Shown here: in pieces, positions 55,943-64,000 of the stretch | How positions within the stretch are numbered: the first letter of the stretch is position 1 | Layout of the letters: each line of letters starts with the position of its first letter | Source of the DNA: Pseudopyrenochaeta lycopersici | Taxonomy: Eukaryota > Ascomycota > Dothideomycetes > Pleosporales > Pseudopyrenochaetaceae | DNA: 64,000 bases | Direction of reading: 5' to 3' | NCBI GenBank assembly: GCA_003313425.1 | Contig: NHZP01000003.1 | Span: 1,116,001 to 1,180,000 of the forward strand | The notes under the pieces: generated by a model | What the model saw: only the letters and a program-made list of their open reading frames with translations | What the model was told of the DNA's origin: nothing | Databases searched by the model: none | Program-made: the position numbers and the translations under genes

Positions 55943-56485
55943 ATGCCTTCTCAAACTGATAGCGCCAATGCGGCCAAACCCACCGTTCCGCCATCCGTCC
56001 AACGTCTCAGCCTCCGTACACGTATCGTCAACCTCTTCCGCAGGGAAAAGTCTATCCCATCCTCTGACAAGCTCCCTGTCAATGAAACCATAGAAGACAC
56101 TTCACCCATGCGCGTCGTATCCCCGCGCTCCACGGAATGTGAGCCAACGACTCCGCAACGGAAAGAGCACTCCTTCTCATTTCGAAACCGGCATTCGAAA
56201 GTATGGACACCGTCACTTGGTCATTCTGGCGGAGCGCAGGAGAACGGGGATGGTGGAAGAATCGGGGCGAACGGGGCGATTGGAAATACAGAGAGTCCGT
56301 TTGTTCCCCTTGCACGTGTCGCGAGTTGTATGGCATTGGATCAGGCCGCATTGCAGATAGGGACTGAGATGGCTGTTGTGTCGGGGGCAGATCTGGGTAT
56401 GCCTGCTAGTCCGTCTAGGGAAGCGGCTCTGAGGAGTCATCCAATTGTTGTTGCAGAGGCGAGTGGTGAGATTGGACGAGTGTGA
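55943..56485 (+). CDS. Hypothetical Ser/Pro-rich protein
   Basis: Single-exon frame; an upstream in-frame ATG at 55841 would add 34 residues, but the ATG at 55943 (MPSQTDSANAAKPTVPPSVQ) has a better context (CAACC-ATG) and a normal hydrophilic start, giving 180 aa. The protein is low-complexity with basic patches (RLSLRTRIVNLFRREKS), then an acidic and Gly/Asn-rich middle. There is no signal peptide, membrane helix or cysteine cluster. I recognise no family. Codon usage is consistent with coding, but it could be lineage-specific. Confidence 0.5.
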   Translation: MPSQTDSANAAKPTVPPSVQRLSLRTRIVNLFRREKSIPSSDKLPVNETIEDTSPMRVVSPRSTECEPTTPQRKEHSFSFRNRHSKVWTPSLGHSGGAQENGDGGRIGANGAIGNTESPFVPLARVASCMALDQAALQIGTEMAVVSGADLGMPASPSREAALRSHPIVVAEASGEIGRV

Positions 56486-56798
56486 GATAATCGAGGAAAT
56501 GGCAAATAGTGTCGGGTACTTGAAGAAAACGAGTTGGTGAATGGCTGTGCAGGATTTGGCTGTTATGGGAATTCATCAGTCCCATGAAGGTCTCAGGGTA
56601 TATGACTAGATAAAAGAGAGTATTGGAAGCTGGATCAGGGTGGAAGATTAAGAGTTAAACGACGTAATGGTATATGCGAACACAACAAGGTGGTGTGTCG
56701 TCTTCTTAACCTATCCAGGATGGATATCTTCACAAGAAAGGCCTCCGAATGCCCCGTATCCTTTCTAACGCCGACGCCATGCAAGCTGTCCTGTCCCC
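56486..56798. other. Intergenic, no gene seen
   Basis: Convergent 3' flanks of the hypothetical gene and DPM1. Confidence 0.5.
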
Positions 56799-57736
<938 letters not shown>

Positions 57737-58732
57737 ATGCCTGTCGCAAAAGCAGCGGGGACAAAGAGGAATCTGCTACTGTGTTTTGATGCATTCGGGA
57801 CGCTATTTACACCTAGCGTGCCTATACCGTCCGCGTATGCAGCAGCAGCAGTTCGACATGGAATTCAATGTGGTGACCCAAAGAACCCACAGATGGTAGC
57901 TGCTCGATTCAAGAATGCATTCAAAGAACAGTCGAATAGTAATCCAAACTATGGCAAGGCTACTGGTCTTGGTGCCGAGAAGTGGTGGGGAAATGTATGC
58001 TGTTCCTGCTGCAAAATCTACCATACCCTGTACTGATAGAGCAAGGTAATTCGCAAGACTTTTGAAGGATTTCTTCAGCCAGGCCAACAAGTTCCGCAAG
58101 CATTGGTCACGGATCTGCTAAAGCGGTATTCAACAAGTGAGGGATACAGTCTGTATCAGGACGTAAAACCGTTCTTTGAAATGCTCAAAGACGGCGGAGC
58201 CAAAAACCCAGAAGATGCGTCGTGGAAATGGAATAAGACGGTCGTCGGCATCATCACAAACTCAGACGACCGTGTACCCGGCATTCTGGAATCCTTCGGT
58301 CTCAGAATTGGCCCTAGAAGAATTGGCACTCCAGACCAACGCAGCGTACAAGCCAGCGTTGAGGATGACATCAGTTTCGTCGTGCTCAGTTACGACGTCG
58401 GCGTTGAGAAGCCTGATCGTCGAATATTTGATGCTGCTGTTGAGATGCTGCAAGAAACGCTGGCAGGTAACGACGAAGGTCTAACTCTGGACAAGTTCGA
58501 GAAGCTGTACGTAGGCGACGACGTCGAGAAGGACTATGATGGCGCCAAGGCAGCGGGCTGGGACAGAGTTCTGCTGCGTCGTGGGTACAAGGAGAGTACG
58601 ACGGGAGCTGAGAAGAAGTATGGGCTTGAGAAAGTCGAGGTTCAGGGGAGGGATGGAAGTTCAAGGGCTGTCGTCCTAGTTGAGGATCTCTCTGCATTAA
58701 CATTATGGCGCCCACCAACTTCGCATGATTGA
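57737..58732 (+). CDS. HAD-superfamily hydrolase, HDHD3/REG-2-like
   Basis: Two exons: 57737-57994 and 58046-58732, 314 aa. The frame is open upstream to 57542, but MPVAKAAGTKRNLLLCF is the sensible start because upstream codons fall in the leader and the DPM1 promoter. HAD motif I is FDAFGTLF (nucleophile Asp, with Phe instead of Asp at +2), motif II IITNSDDR, motif III lysine in GVEKPDRRIF, motif IV VGDDVEKDYDGAKAAGW. The cap resembles human HDHD3 (FKNAFKEQSNSNPNYGKATG, then WWGNVIRKTF). The missing acid/base Asp at +2 questions ordinary phosphatase activity. Substrate unknown. Confidence 0.88.
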
Positions 58733-58856
58733 GGGAAGAGGGTCCAGAAACTGGGCTAATGAGGGCGCATGGAGCGCTCTACAGGGCTTTACACATTAAT
58801 CAATAACATCATAAGATATCGCGGAAGTGTTCGATTCCCACAATTATTACTCATAA

Positions 58857-60039
58857 CTAGCCCGCAGGTCGCCGCAAATCTAGGATATCAGACAATTTAA
58901 CATTACCCTTGCCTCCCCATCCGGCTGGGCCATCAGCTACATCAGGACGAACTCGCACATACCACCCCCAAGCGCGCTTGTCCAGTTCTTCTTTGCTCAG
59001 CACGTGAGCCCACGACTGATATAAGAGCTCCAAGGCACCCAGAAGGAGGCCAAGGTTGCGTGCCTTTTCCGCCGCTATCATGGTGTTTGTTCGCTTCCCT
59101 ACTGGGGCTCCCTCAACTTTCGGCGCCTCAAAGGCCTTCAAGAGGTACGCTCTTGCCGACTGAGCCGTGTAGATGGGTAATTGGCTTGTGCCCCCCTTGT
59201 GTGACCTAGCTGCACCCGGCTGGTTGTCTTTTTTGAGTGCCTCCAGATCGACACCCCAGAGCGCAGGATCCTTGGCCTTTGGCTCTTCTGCTAGTGTTTC
59301 CTGCGTGGACTTGAGTGTCTCTTGTGTTGAAGCCGCTAGCGTGCCTTGTGTTGGCTCTTCCTCCCACTCGTACCCCCATCGCTTCATAACTCGAATGTCT
59401 CTGGTCATGATCCGGACAAGTGGCTGACCTTCGCCCCATCCCTCGTCTTCTGCTGTGTGACCGCTATCGATGCCAATGTGGATCGCTTTACTTTTACTAT
59501 TCATGCTTGTTACGGCTTGTGCAAGACTTAATCTGCTTGATATCGGTTGCTCAGGCATCGTGTGTTTGAGCAATGCGACAACAAAAGCTAACACTAGTGG
59601 AGCCCGATTCGTATACACAGTCGCAGCTTTTAGCTTTTCTTCGTCTAATTCACATTCGGGCAGTGCGAGAGACGCCTCAAATTCTGCAGGATTGAGAGCT
59701 TGGCCGTACAGAGGCTTTGCCTTCTTCGGTGATGGAGCCGGCACTGAAGCATCGCTTGAGGTGCGCTTCTTACAAACTCTCTTCGCTGCATTGAGGACTT
59801 GTCGTGCTACCTTGTCATCTCCAAAGATGGGTTTTAGAGTTTCCAAGTTTGACTTGGATAGATCGGATGCCCTGTACGCGTCAAATCCCACGTCTGACAT
59901 GCGATGCGTGTTCACGTGCTTACGTGACGAGCTTGGCCGCTTGAAGGTCCTTGACCTTTCCTAACGCTTGCGCCAAGGGAACTTTGGCATCTTGGGAGAG
60001 GAATCGCAACAATGATTGCACGTCTTGCGCGGAAGCCAT
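58857..60039 (-). CDS. Conserved fungal protein of unknown function
   Basis: Two exons: 60039-59924 and 59871-58857, 376 aa. The first 65 residues form short helices (VQSLLRFLSQDAKVPLAQAL, KVKDLQAAKLVTASDLSKSN, FGDDKVARQVLNAAKRV) resembling a helix-hairpin-helix-like region. After a basic Pro/Lys linker comes a well-ordered globular part with RAPLVLAFVVALLKHTMPEQ, SSRLSLAQAVTSMNSKSKAI and the Trp-rich VMKRWGYEWEEEP. Repeats of T-Q-E/G-T-L lie around residue 250. It ends in WGWYVRVRPDVADGPAGWGG. No signal peptide; likely nuclear or cytosolic. I recognise it only as conserved-looking; the family name is not known to me. Confidence 0.72.
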
Positions 60040-60265
60040 GGAGTCTACAGTCGATGATCAGACCAGACTGGTGTTGTTCGACACTCAGAGGGTAGCAGGC
60101 ACCAACGGCCTCGGCACTGGTACGCACTAGTGATCGGCGCTGGGATGTCACCGACCTTGACTTTTGACATCACTGCATGCGAGTGCTTGGAGCTCGATGC
60201 CCGATACGATCTTTAGTTGTCGGCACACAACACGTTGAATTTATCCGGCGCTCCACACTGTCAGC
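60040..60265. promoter_or_regulatory. 226-bp divergent promoter
   Basis: Shared upstream region of the unknown conserved gene (minus) and the splicing-factor gene (plus). No other feature seen. Confidence 0.5.
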
Positions 60266-62401
60266 ATGGCATTTAAATTCTCGCTGGGCCCGGCGAAGGG
60301 CAGTAAAGCGCAACTGAATTCGAAAGCGAGAGAAGATGAAGAAGCGAAAGCGCGGGAAGAGAAGAACGCGCTCGACAAGGTCATGGCCGATCTTATGGAC
60401 GAGCATGGCGGCGAGAAGAGCGTACTTGGAGAGTCGGAGCGCGTCCACACCGTCGAAGACGTGTTCGTCCCAACGGGTAGCAAGCGGCACTTCACAGGAC
60501 GACAGCGGACGATGAAGAGCGGCCCCGGCACCCTCGAACCAGAGCCTCTCGACGGCTTTCCGAGATCTGGACCAGCTCCAGGAAGGCTCACATCTCAGAC
60601 ACAATCAAGATTTGGAGGCGCAGCGCATGCAGGTCCCGCCAGCCATGACGGCCCCAAGCAGGCAGAAAATGTCTTCTCGACTCTAGTAGCGAAAGCGTCC
60701 AATCTTCCGCCAGCAATCGATCCACGCCGAGTCGAAGAGTTGTTTTCAGGGTTTCCGTCGCTGAAAGTCACAAGGGTCGAGAAGGTGCCGCCGCAGGGCC
60801 CCTCTACGAAGGGACGACCGTCCGCGACGATGAAGGTTGTATTTGACAAGGACGCCAATGCGCGAGACTTGGATGATGCCATGAACAAGCTAAATGATAA
60901 GAAATACCTGGGCAAGGGGTACTATCTGCATCTAGACCGGTACTTGGGTGGTCGGACAGTAGAGACTACACTACGTAGTGAGCCGTTCGGCGCTCGCTGG
61001 CAGGCACCTGATATACCCAAAGGCTATGCGCCCCCACCAGATCTAGGAGGCGGCCACAGGGACAGGCCGCGCGATGACACTGAACAATTGATCATCACCG
61101 CCAATCAACCGCCAGATATGGCAACGCTGAGACTGGTTCATCAAACTATCGAAGGGGTCATACTTGGCGGCATCGAATTTGAAGCTGCATTGATGAACGA
61201 TCCGCAGGTCCAAGATGAAGAGCGCTTTGCCTGGCTCTACGACCAGAAGCATCCTGTCAATCGATACTATCGGTGGCGGTTACATCAAGTAGTCTGTGAC
61301 ACTGCAAACGATGAGATCTTTGCCCGTCAAGGTGTGTGGGTTGGCCCCCCAGACCCGCTTGCCGACGAATTTGCCGATCAATTAGGAGCCTTCGACTCAG
61401 AAGACGACTACGCTTCAAGCGATGACGAAGATGAGAAGCAAAAGCCGCAACACAAACCTCTTCCTGTTGGAGACAATTACCCCGGCCGCGTCGACAATGG
61501 ATACGGCATAATGAGCCCTCGGTCGCGAACACTGTTCCTTTGGCTACTGACATCGCTGCCACCAGGCAGTATTGTAGCCGACGATATCGCTGCCATTTCC
61601 GTCTTCGCAGTAGAGCATGCGGCTCAGGGCATGGACGAGGTCGTTCATATTCTCACGTCAAACATCATAGAGCCTTTCCAATTGACAGACGCCAACACGA
61701 GGAGCCGAGTAGGGGATGGAGAAGGCAAGGACGATCTCAGACGTCCTGATGTACGGCAAGTCACTCTCAATGCTCTTCGCATCGTTTCAGATGTTCTATT
61801 TGTCACGGCAAAGGAGTCTGGCGTATGCTATAAGTATCGGCTGGCCATTGGTACACAGCTTGTGGAGTGCAAAGTGTTTGAGCATTTGGAACAGCTCCCT
61901 GTGCAGTTGGAGATGGGCCGTATGACAGAAAGAACCTACAGAGACGAAGTCAACTCCATCCTGAAGGTCTGGCAGGACGAGCACCTATTCGACGACTCCA
62001 CGCTCAAACATCTTGACGAGGCATTCAACGCGCGTGAAAGGCAGAAAGAGGAAGAAGAGCAAGCGAGGCGATTGGCAGAGAAGAGGAAGCGCAAAGGCAA
62101 TGTTGTCCGTAAGGCTACTTCTGGCAACGATGCCGTCAACAATGGCGAAGAAACGGAAATGGATATTGATGGAGTGGAAGACCGAGAAGAAGTCAAAGGC
62201 GCAGACGGAGGCGAGTCAACACCTCCAGCCGTCCCGTCAGAGGCCACCGCACAGGCTGATGAGCCAGTGGTCCCCCCCGCCCAAGCGCCTGAAGGGGCCC
62301 GTCGAGCTCCCGAACCCGAAATTCCTGGTGAGACTGCGGCAGCGCGTGCTCGTCGGCTGCGGCCAAAAGCAGAGGACATGTTTGCCTCGGATGAGGAGTA
62401 A
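60266..62401 (+). CDS. SR140/U2SURP-like U2 snRNP-associated protein (RRM, SURP, CID)
   Basis: Single exon, 711 aa. After a charged N-terminus (AREDEEAKAREEKNALDKVM), an RRM lies near residues 140-235 (NLPPAIDPRRVEELFSGFPS, KVVFDKDANARDLDDAMNKL). A SURP module follows near 285-345 (LRLVHQTIEGVILGGIEFEA, then WLYDQKHPVNRYYRWRLHQV). Next is an acidic linker (EDDYASSDDEDEK) and a CID-like helical domain near 410-575 (SPRSRTLFLWLLTSLPPGS, VHILTSNIIEPF). This order is that of U2SURP/SR140, a U2 snRNP-associated spliceosomal protein. The C-terminus is low-complexity and charged. Compared with the metazoan protein it is shorter and lacks the long RS domain. Confidence 0.88.
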   Translation: MAFKFSLGPAKGSKAQLNSKAREDEEAKAREEKNALDKVMADLMDEHGGEKSVLGESERVHTVEDVFVPTGSKRHFTGRQRTMKSGPGTLEPEPLDGFPRSGPAPGRLTSQTQSRFGGAAHAGPASHDGPKQAENVFSTLVAKASNLPPAIDPRRVEELFSGFPSLKVTRVEKVPPQGPSTKGRPSATMKVVFDKDANARDLDDAMNKLNDKKYLGKGYYLHLDRYLGGRTVETTLRSEPFGARWQAPDIPKGYAPPPDLGGGHRDRPRDDTEQLIITANQPPDMATLRLVHQTIEGVILGGIEFEAALMNDPQVQDEERFAWLYDQKHPVNRYYRWRLHQVVCDTANDEIFARQGVWVGPPDPLADEFADQLGAFDSEDDYASSDDEDEKQKPQHKPLPVGDNYPGRVDNGYGIMSPRSRTLFLWLLTSLPPGSIVADDIAAISVFAVEHAAQGMDEVVHILTSNIIEPFQLTDANTRSRVGDGEGKDDLRRPDVRQVTLNALRIVSDVLFVTAKESGVCYKYRLAIGTQLVECKVFEHLEQLPVQLEMGRMTERTYRDEVNSILKVWQDEHLFDDSTLKHLDEAFNARERQKEEEEQARRLAEKRKRKGNVVRKATSGNDAVNNGEETEMDIDGVEDREEVKGADGGESTPPAVPSEATAQADEPVVPPAQAPEGARRAPEPEIPGETAAARARRLRPKAEDMFASDEE

Positions 62402-63111
62402 TGGTACTGTGTACGGCCATGTGGGAGAAGTCCTCTTCTCCAGGTCAGACTATAGCATAAATGATACCCAAGTGATATGCGCAATTTCAAAACAAAGTCG
62501 CCAGTAGAGAAGTCAATATTACGCTAAGCTTTCATCTCGCTAGCTGATTCAAGTGCAAACTATGTTGAATGTCTTTGGCCCCCAAGATTGACTACTACGT
62601 TGGAGGCGCAAACATTACTCGAGGCACTTGGCTCCATTCGCAGAGTCGCCATCAGAGATGTCACGAGCAGGCAAGAGTGCCGGGCCGCTGGCATCACCCA
62701 ATCACGACCCCGCGCTTGATCAACATTGATTCAGCGCTGGGCCTAATCGCATACGGCAACACGCTGTTTTGCTCTCTCTGCTCTGACAGCGGTTGTTGAC
62801 GCGCAGAGCTACCTTTGGGCTACCCGCCAGAAAGTCAGCTGCCAACGTGCTTTCCGCCGTGCTTGGCCCTAGTCTAGCGATTGTGGAGGACCTCCGCTCC
62901 GAAGCTTCTCCGCCTACACCACAAATCCTCCCTGAATCCTGCCCCCCGTAACCTTCGCACGCTGCCCACTTAGTCGCGCAGTTTCTTCCTCGGTGGCAGC
63001 TCTACGGCAGATCGAGGCCCGGTCTGCATTTTGAGATTGCCAAGGCCGAGCAGCTGGCTCTCCGCACCACCTCCGTAAACCCCCCACAAGCATCGCCATA
63101 CCTAGTTCAAG
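62402..63111. other. Intergenic, no gene seen
   Basis: 3' flank of the splicing-factor gene, then the promoter of the right-edge gene. Small frames (62569-62799, 62914-63201) were not supported. Confidence 0.5.
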
Positions 63112-64000
63112 ATGCCGACCTTCCTTGGCTTGGCAGTTTCGATCCATTGTCCCACTGGGCCGCTCGCGGAATACTCGATACAAAAGCAGTCGAAATTCCA
63201 CCGCATAAACTCGTACATATCCGTGCCGCCTGCGAAGATACCGCCTGGCGCTACCAAGCCAGAACAGTCAACATTTGCGATATCAATTACCCTTCTTACG
63301 CCAGGCCTACACGTGCCGTATTCCACGCCCAAGCCGACCGCTGAAGAGCCCAATCCCAAAGCAAAAGTGGTTGGTGGCCTGCCTGGCACTCCTGGCGAGC
63401 GGGGCAAAAACGGTCCCACAATAGCTCCCTACAAACCCCTCACCACCTCGCCAAACGAGACGATCGCTGCATACATATACTTCGATGGCCGGGCAAAGGA
63501 GGAGGTTGCGACCCTGTTACGGCGCGGTGAGGAGACGTGGGTAAACTCGCGGTGGGTCAGTGTCCCAGAGTCAGAAGGTGGCGGCCTTGCAGAGCGCGAG
63601 TTCCTTTTCCGAGAAGTGGGACTCGAACGATGGCTGAATGGGCTCGACCTCGAGGGCAAGGACAAGGACGTAGCTGCAAAGATTGAGCGGAGAAAACAGC
63701 GTCTGGAAAAAAAGCGAAGGAAGCGAAGAGAGGCTCGCGGCAGCAGTGACGAAGAAGATTCCAAAGAATCACGAAATGGCGTGCTGCGGTATGGCGACAA
63801 CAAAGACGCGCCGGTAGAGGCTTTGTCAGGGAACGACGAATTCTTCACTACCGACTCAGACTCGGATGACGAGCCTCCAATGCCTGAGGCAGCAGGACAG
63901 ATCAAGGTTGCTTTGTTCCGCGTACTTGCATCGGGCGAGATCAAGCGCGGCGAGTACTCGCCGCAGTTTGATGCACACGACGATGATGAGCAGAATGGAG
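63112..64000 (+). CDS. Hypothetical fungal protein, 5' part; runs off the right edge
   Basis: The frame is open from the ATG at 63112 to the end of the window, 296 complete codons with no stop. The start is MPTFLGLAVSIHCPTGPLAE. The first roughly 170 residues look globular (IAAYIYFDGRAKEEVATLLR, WVNSRWVSVPES), with a short collagen-like Gly-X-Y run around residue 85 (GGLPGTPGERGKNG). A basic helix (KIERRKQRLEKKRRKRREAR) and an acidic Ser/Asp stretch follow. The layout resembles fungal proteins of the DUF7918 type (N-terminal beta-rich domain starting 'MPT..G..V'), but I am not confident. No signal peptide. The 3' part is outside the window. Confidence 0.62.
   Translation, partial: MPTFLGLAVSIHCPTGPLAEYSIQKQSKFHRINSYISVPPAKIPPGATKPEQSTFAISITLLTPGLHVPYSTPKPTAEEPNPKAKVVGGLPGTPGERGKNGPTIAPYKPLTTSPNETIAAYIYFDGRAKEEVATLLRRGEETWVNSRWVSVPESEGGGLAEREFLFREVGLERWLNGLDLEGKDKDVAAKIERRKQRLEKKRRKRREARGSSDEEDSKESRNGVLRYGDNKDAPVEALSGNDEFFTTDSDSDDEPPMPEAAGQIKVALFRVLASGEIKRGEYSPQFDAHDDDEQNG

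Noticed and set aside
58826..58846. B-box-like GTTCGATTCC, possible second tRNA
   Set aside because: No matching A box, acceptor or anticodon stem can be drawn upstream; no T-run follows.

Overview
The window is nuclear DNA from a filamentous ascomycete (Pezizomycotina), most likely a Dothideomycete-type plant-associated fungus. The evidence is about 30 dispersed single genes with short introns (about 45-90 nt, GT..CTAAC-like..AG), fungal-only families (HET, DUF3632, Sip5, AIM6, Zn-cluster regulator with fungal_trans domain), and short secreted proteins that look like effectors. Lineage is inferred from gene content only. I built gene models by joining exons by reading frame and splice signals; every model was checked for codon phase across all junctions.

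Layout. 0-2 kb: 3' end of a Golgi pH regulator (GPHR) gene, a 71-aa conserved small protein and an intron-containing tRNA with a CGC anticodon. 2.9-10.5 kb: an aldo-keto reductase, an allantoate-permease-like MFS transporter and a fungal_trans regulator lie side by side and may form a small metabolic cluster. 10.9-22.8 kb is housekeeping: F-box-like protein, NADAR protein, AP-2 alpha adaptin, a three-exon metallothionein-like gene, a SmgGDS-like armadillo protein, DPM3, and a mitochondrial oxidoreductase-like protein. 23.2-27.4 kb: a probable CENP-O/Mcm21-type kinetochore protein with two MCB boxes in its promoter, and a DUF3632 protein.

28.2-33.6 kb is the most accessory-looking part. It holds a secreted RNase T1-fold protein that has lost two catalytic residues, a 76-aa secreted eight-cysteine protein, and a four-exon protein joining a Nup98-like GLEBS motif to a BTB domain, separated by gene-poor DNA. 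35-49.9 kb: YggS/PROSC-type PLP protein, alpha/beta hydrolase, secreted aldose 1-epimerase, Sip5, AIM6, HET-domain protein. 52.3-64 kb: EF-hand MscS channel, a hypothetical protein, DPM1 divergent from an HDHD3-like HAD hydrolase, a conserved unknown divergent from an SR140/U2SURP-like splicing factor, and a gene running off the right edge.

Genes that may work together: DPM1 and DPM3 (two subunits of dolichol-phosphate-mannose synthase) both occur here about 35 kb apart, and the AKR/MFS/regulator trio may act in one pathway. The two secreted proteins and the GLEBS-BTB protein are candidates for host interaction or fungal-specific regulation. I see no CRISPR array, rRNA or intact transposon, and no clear RIP-degraded repeat block.
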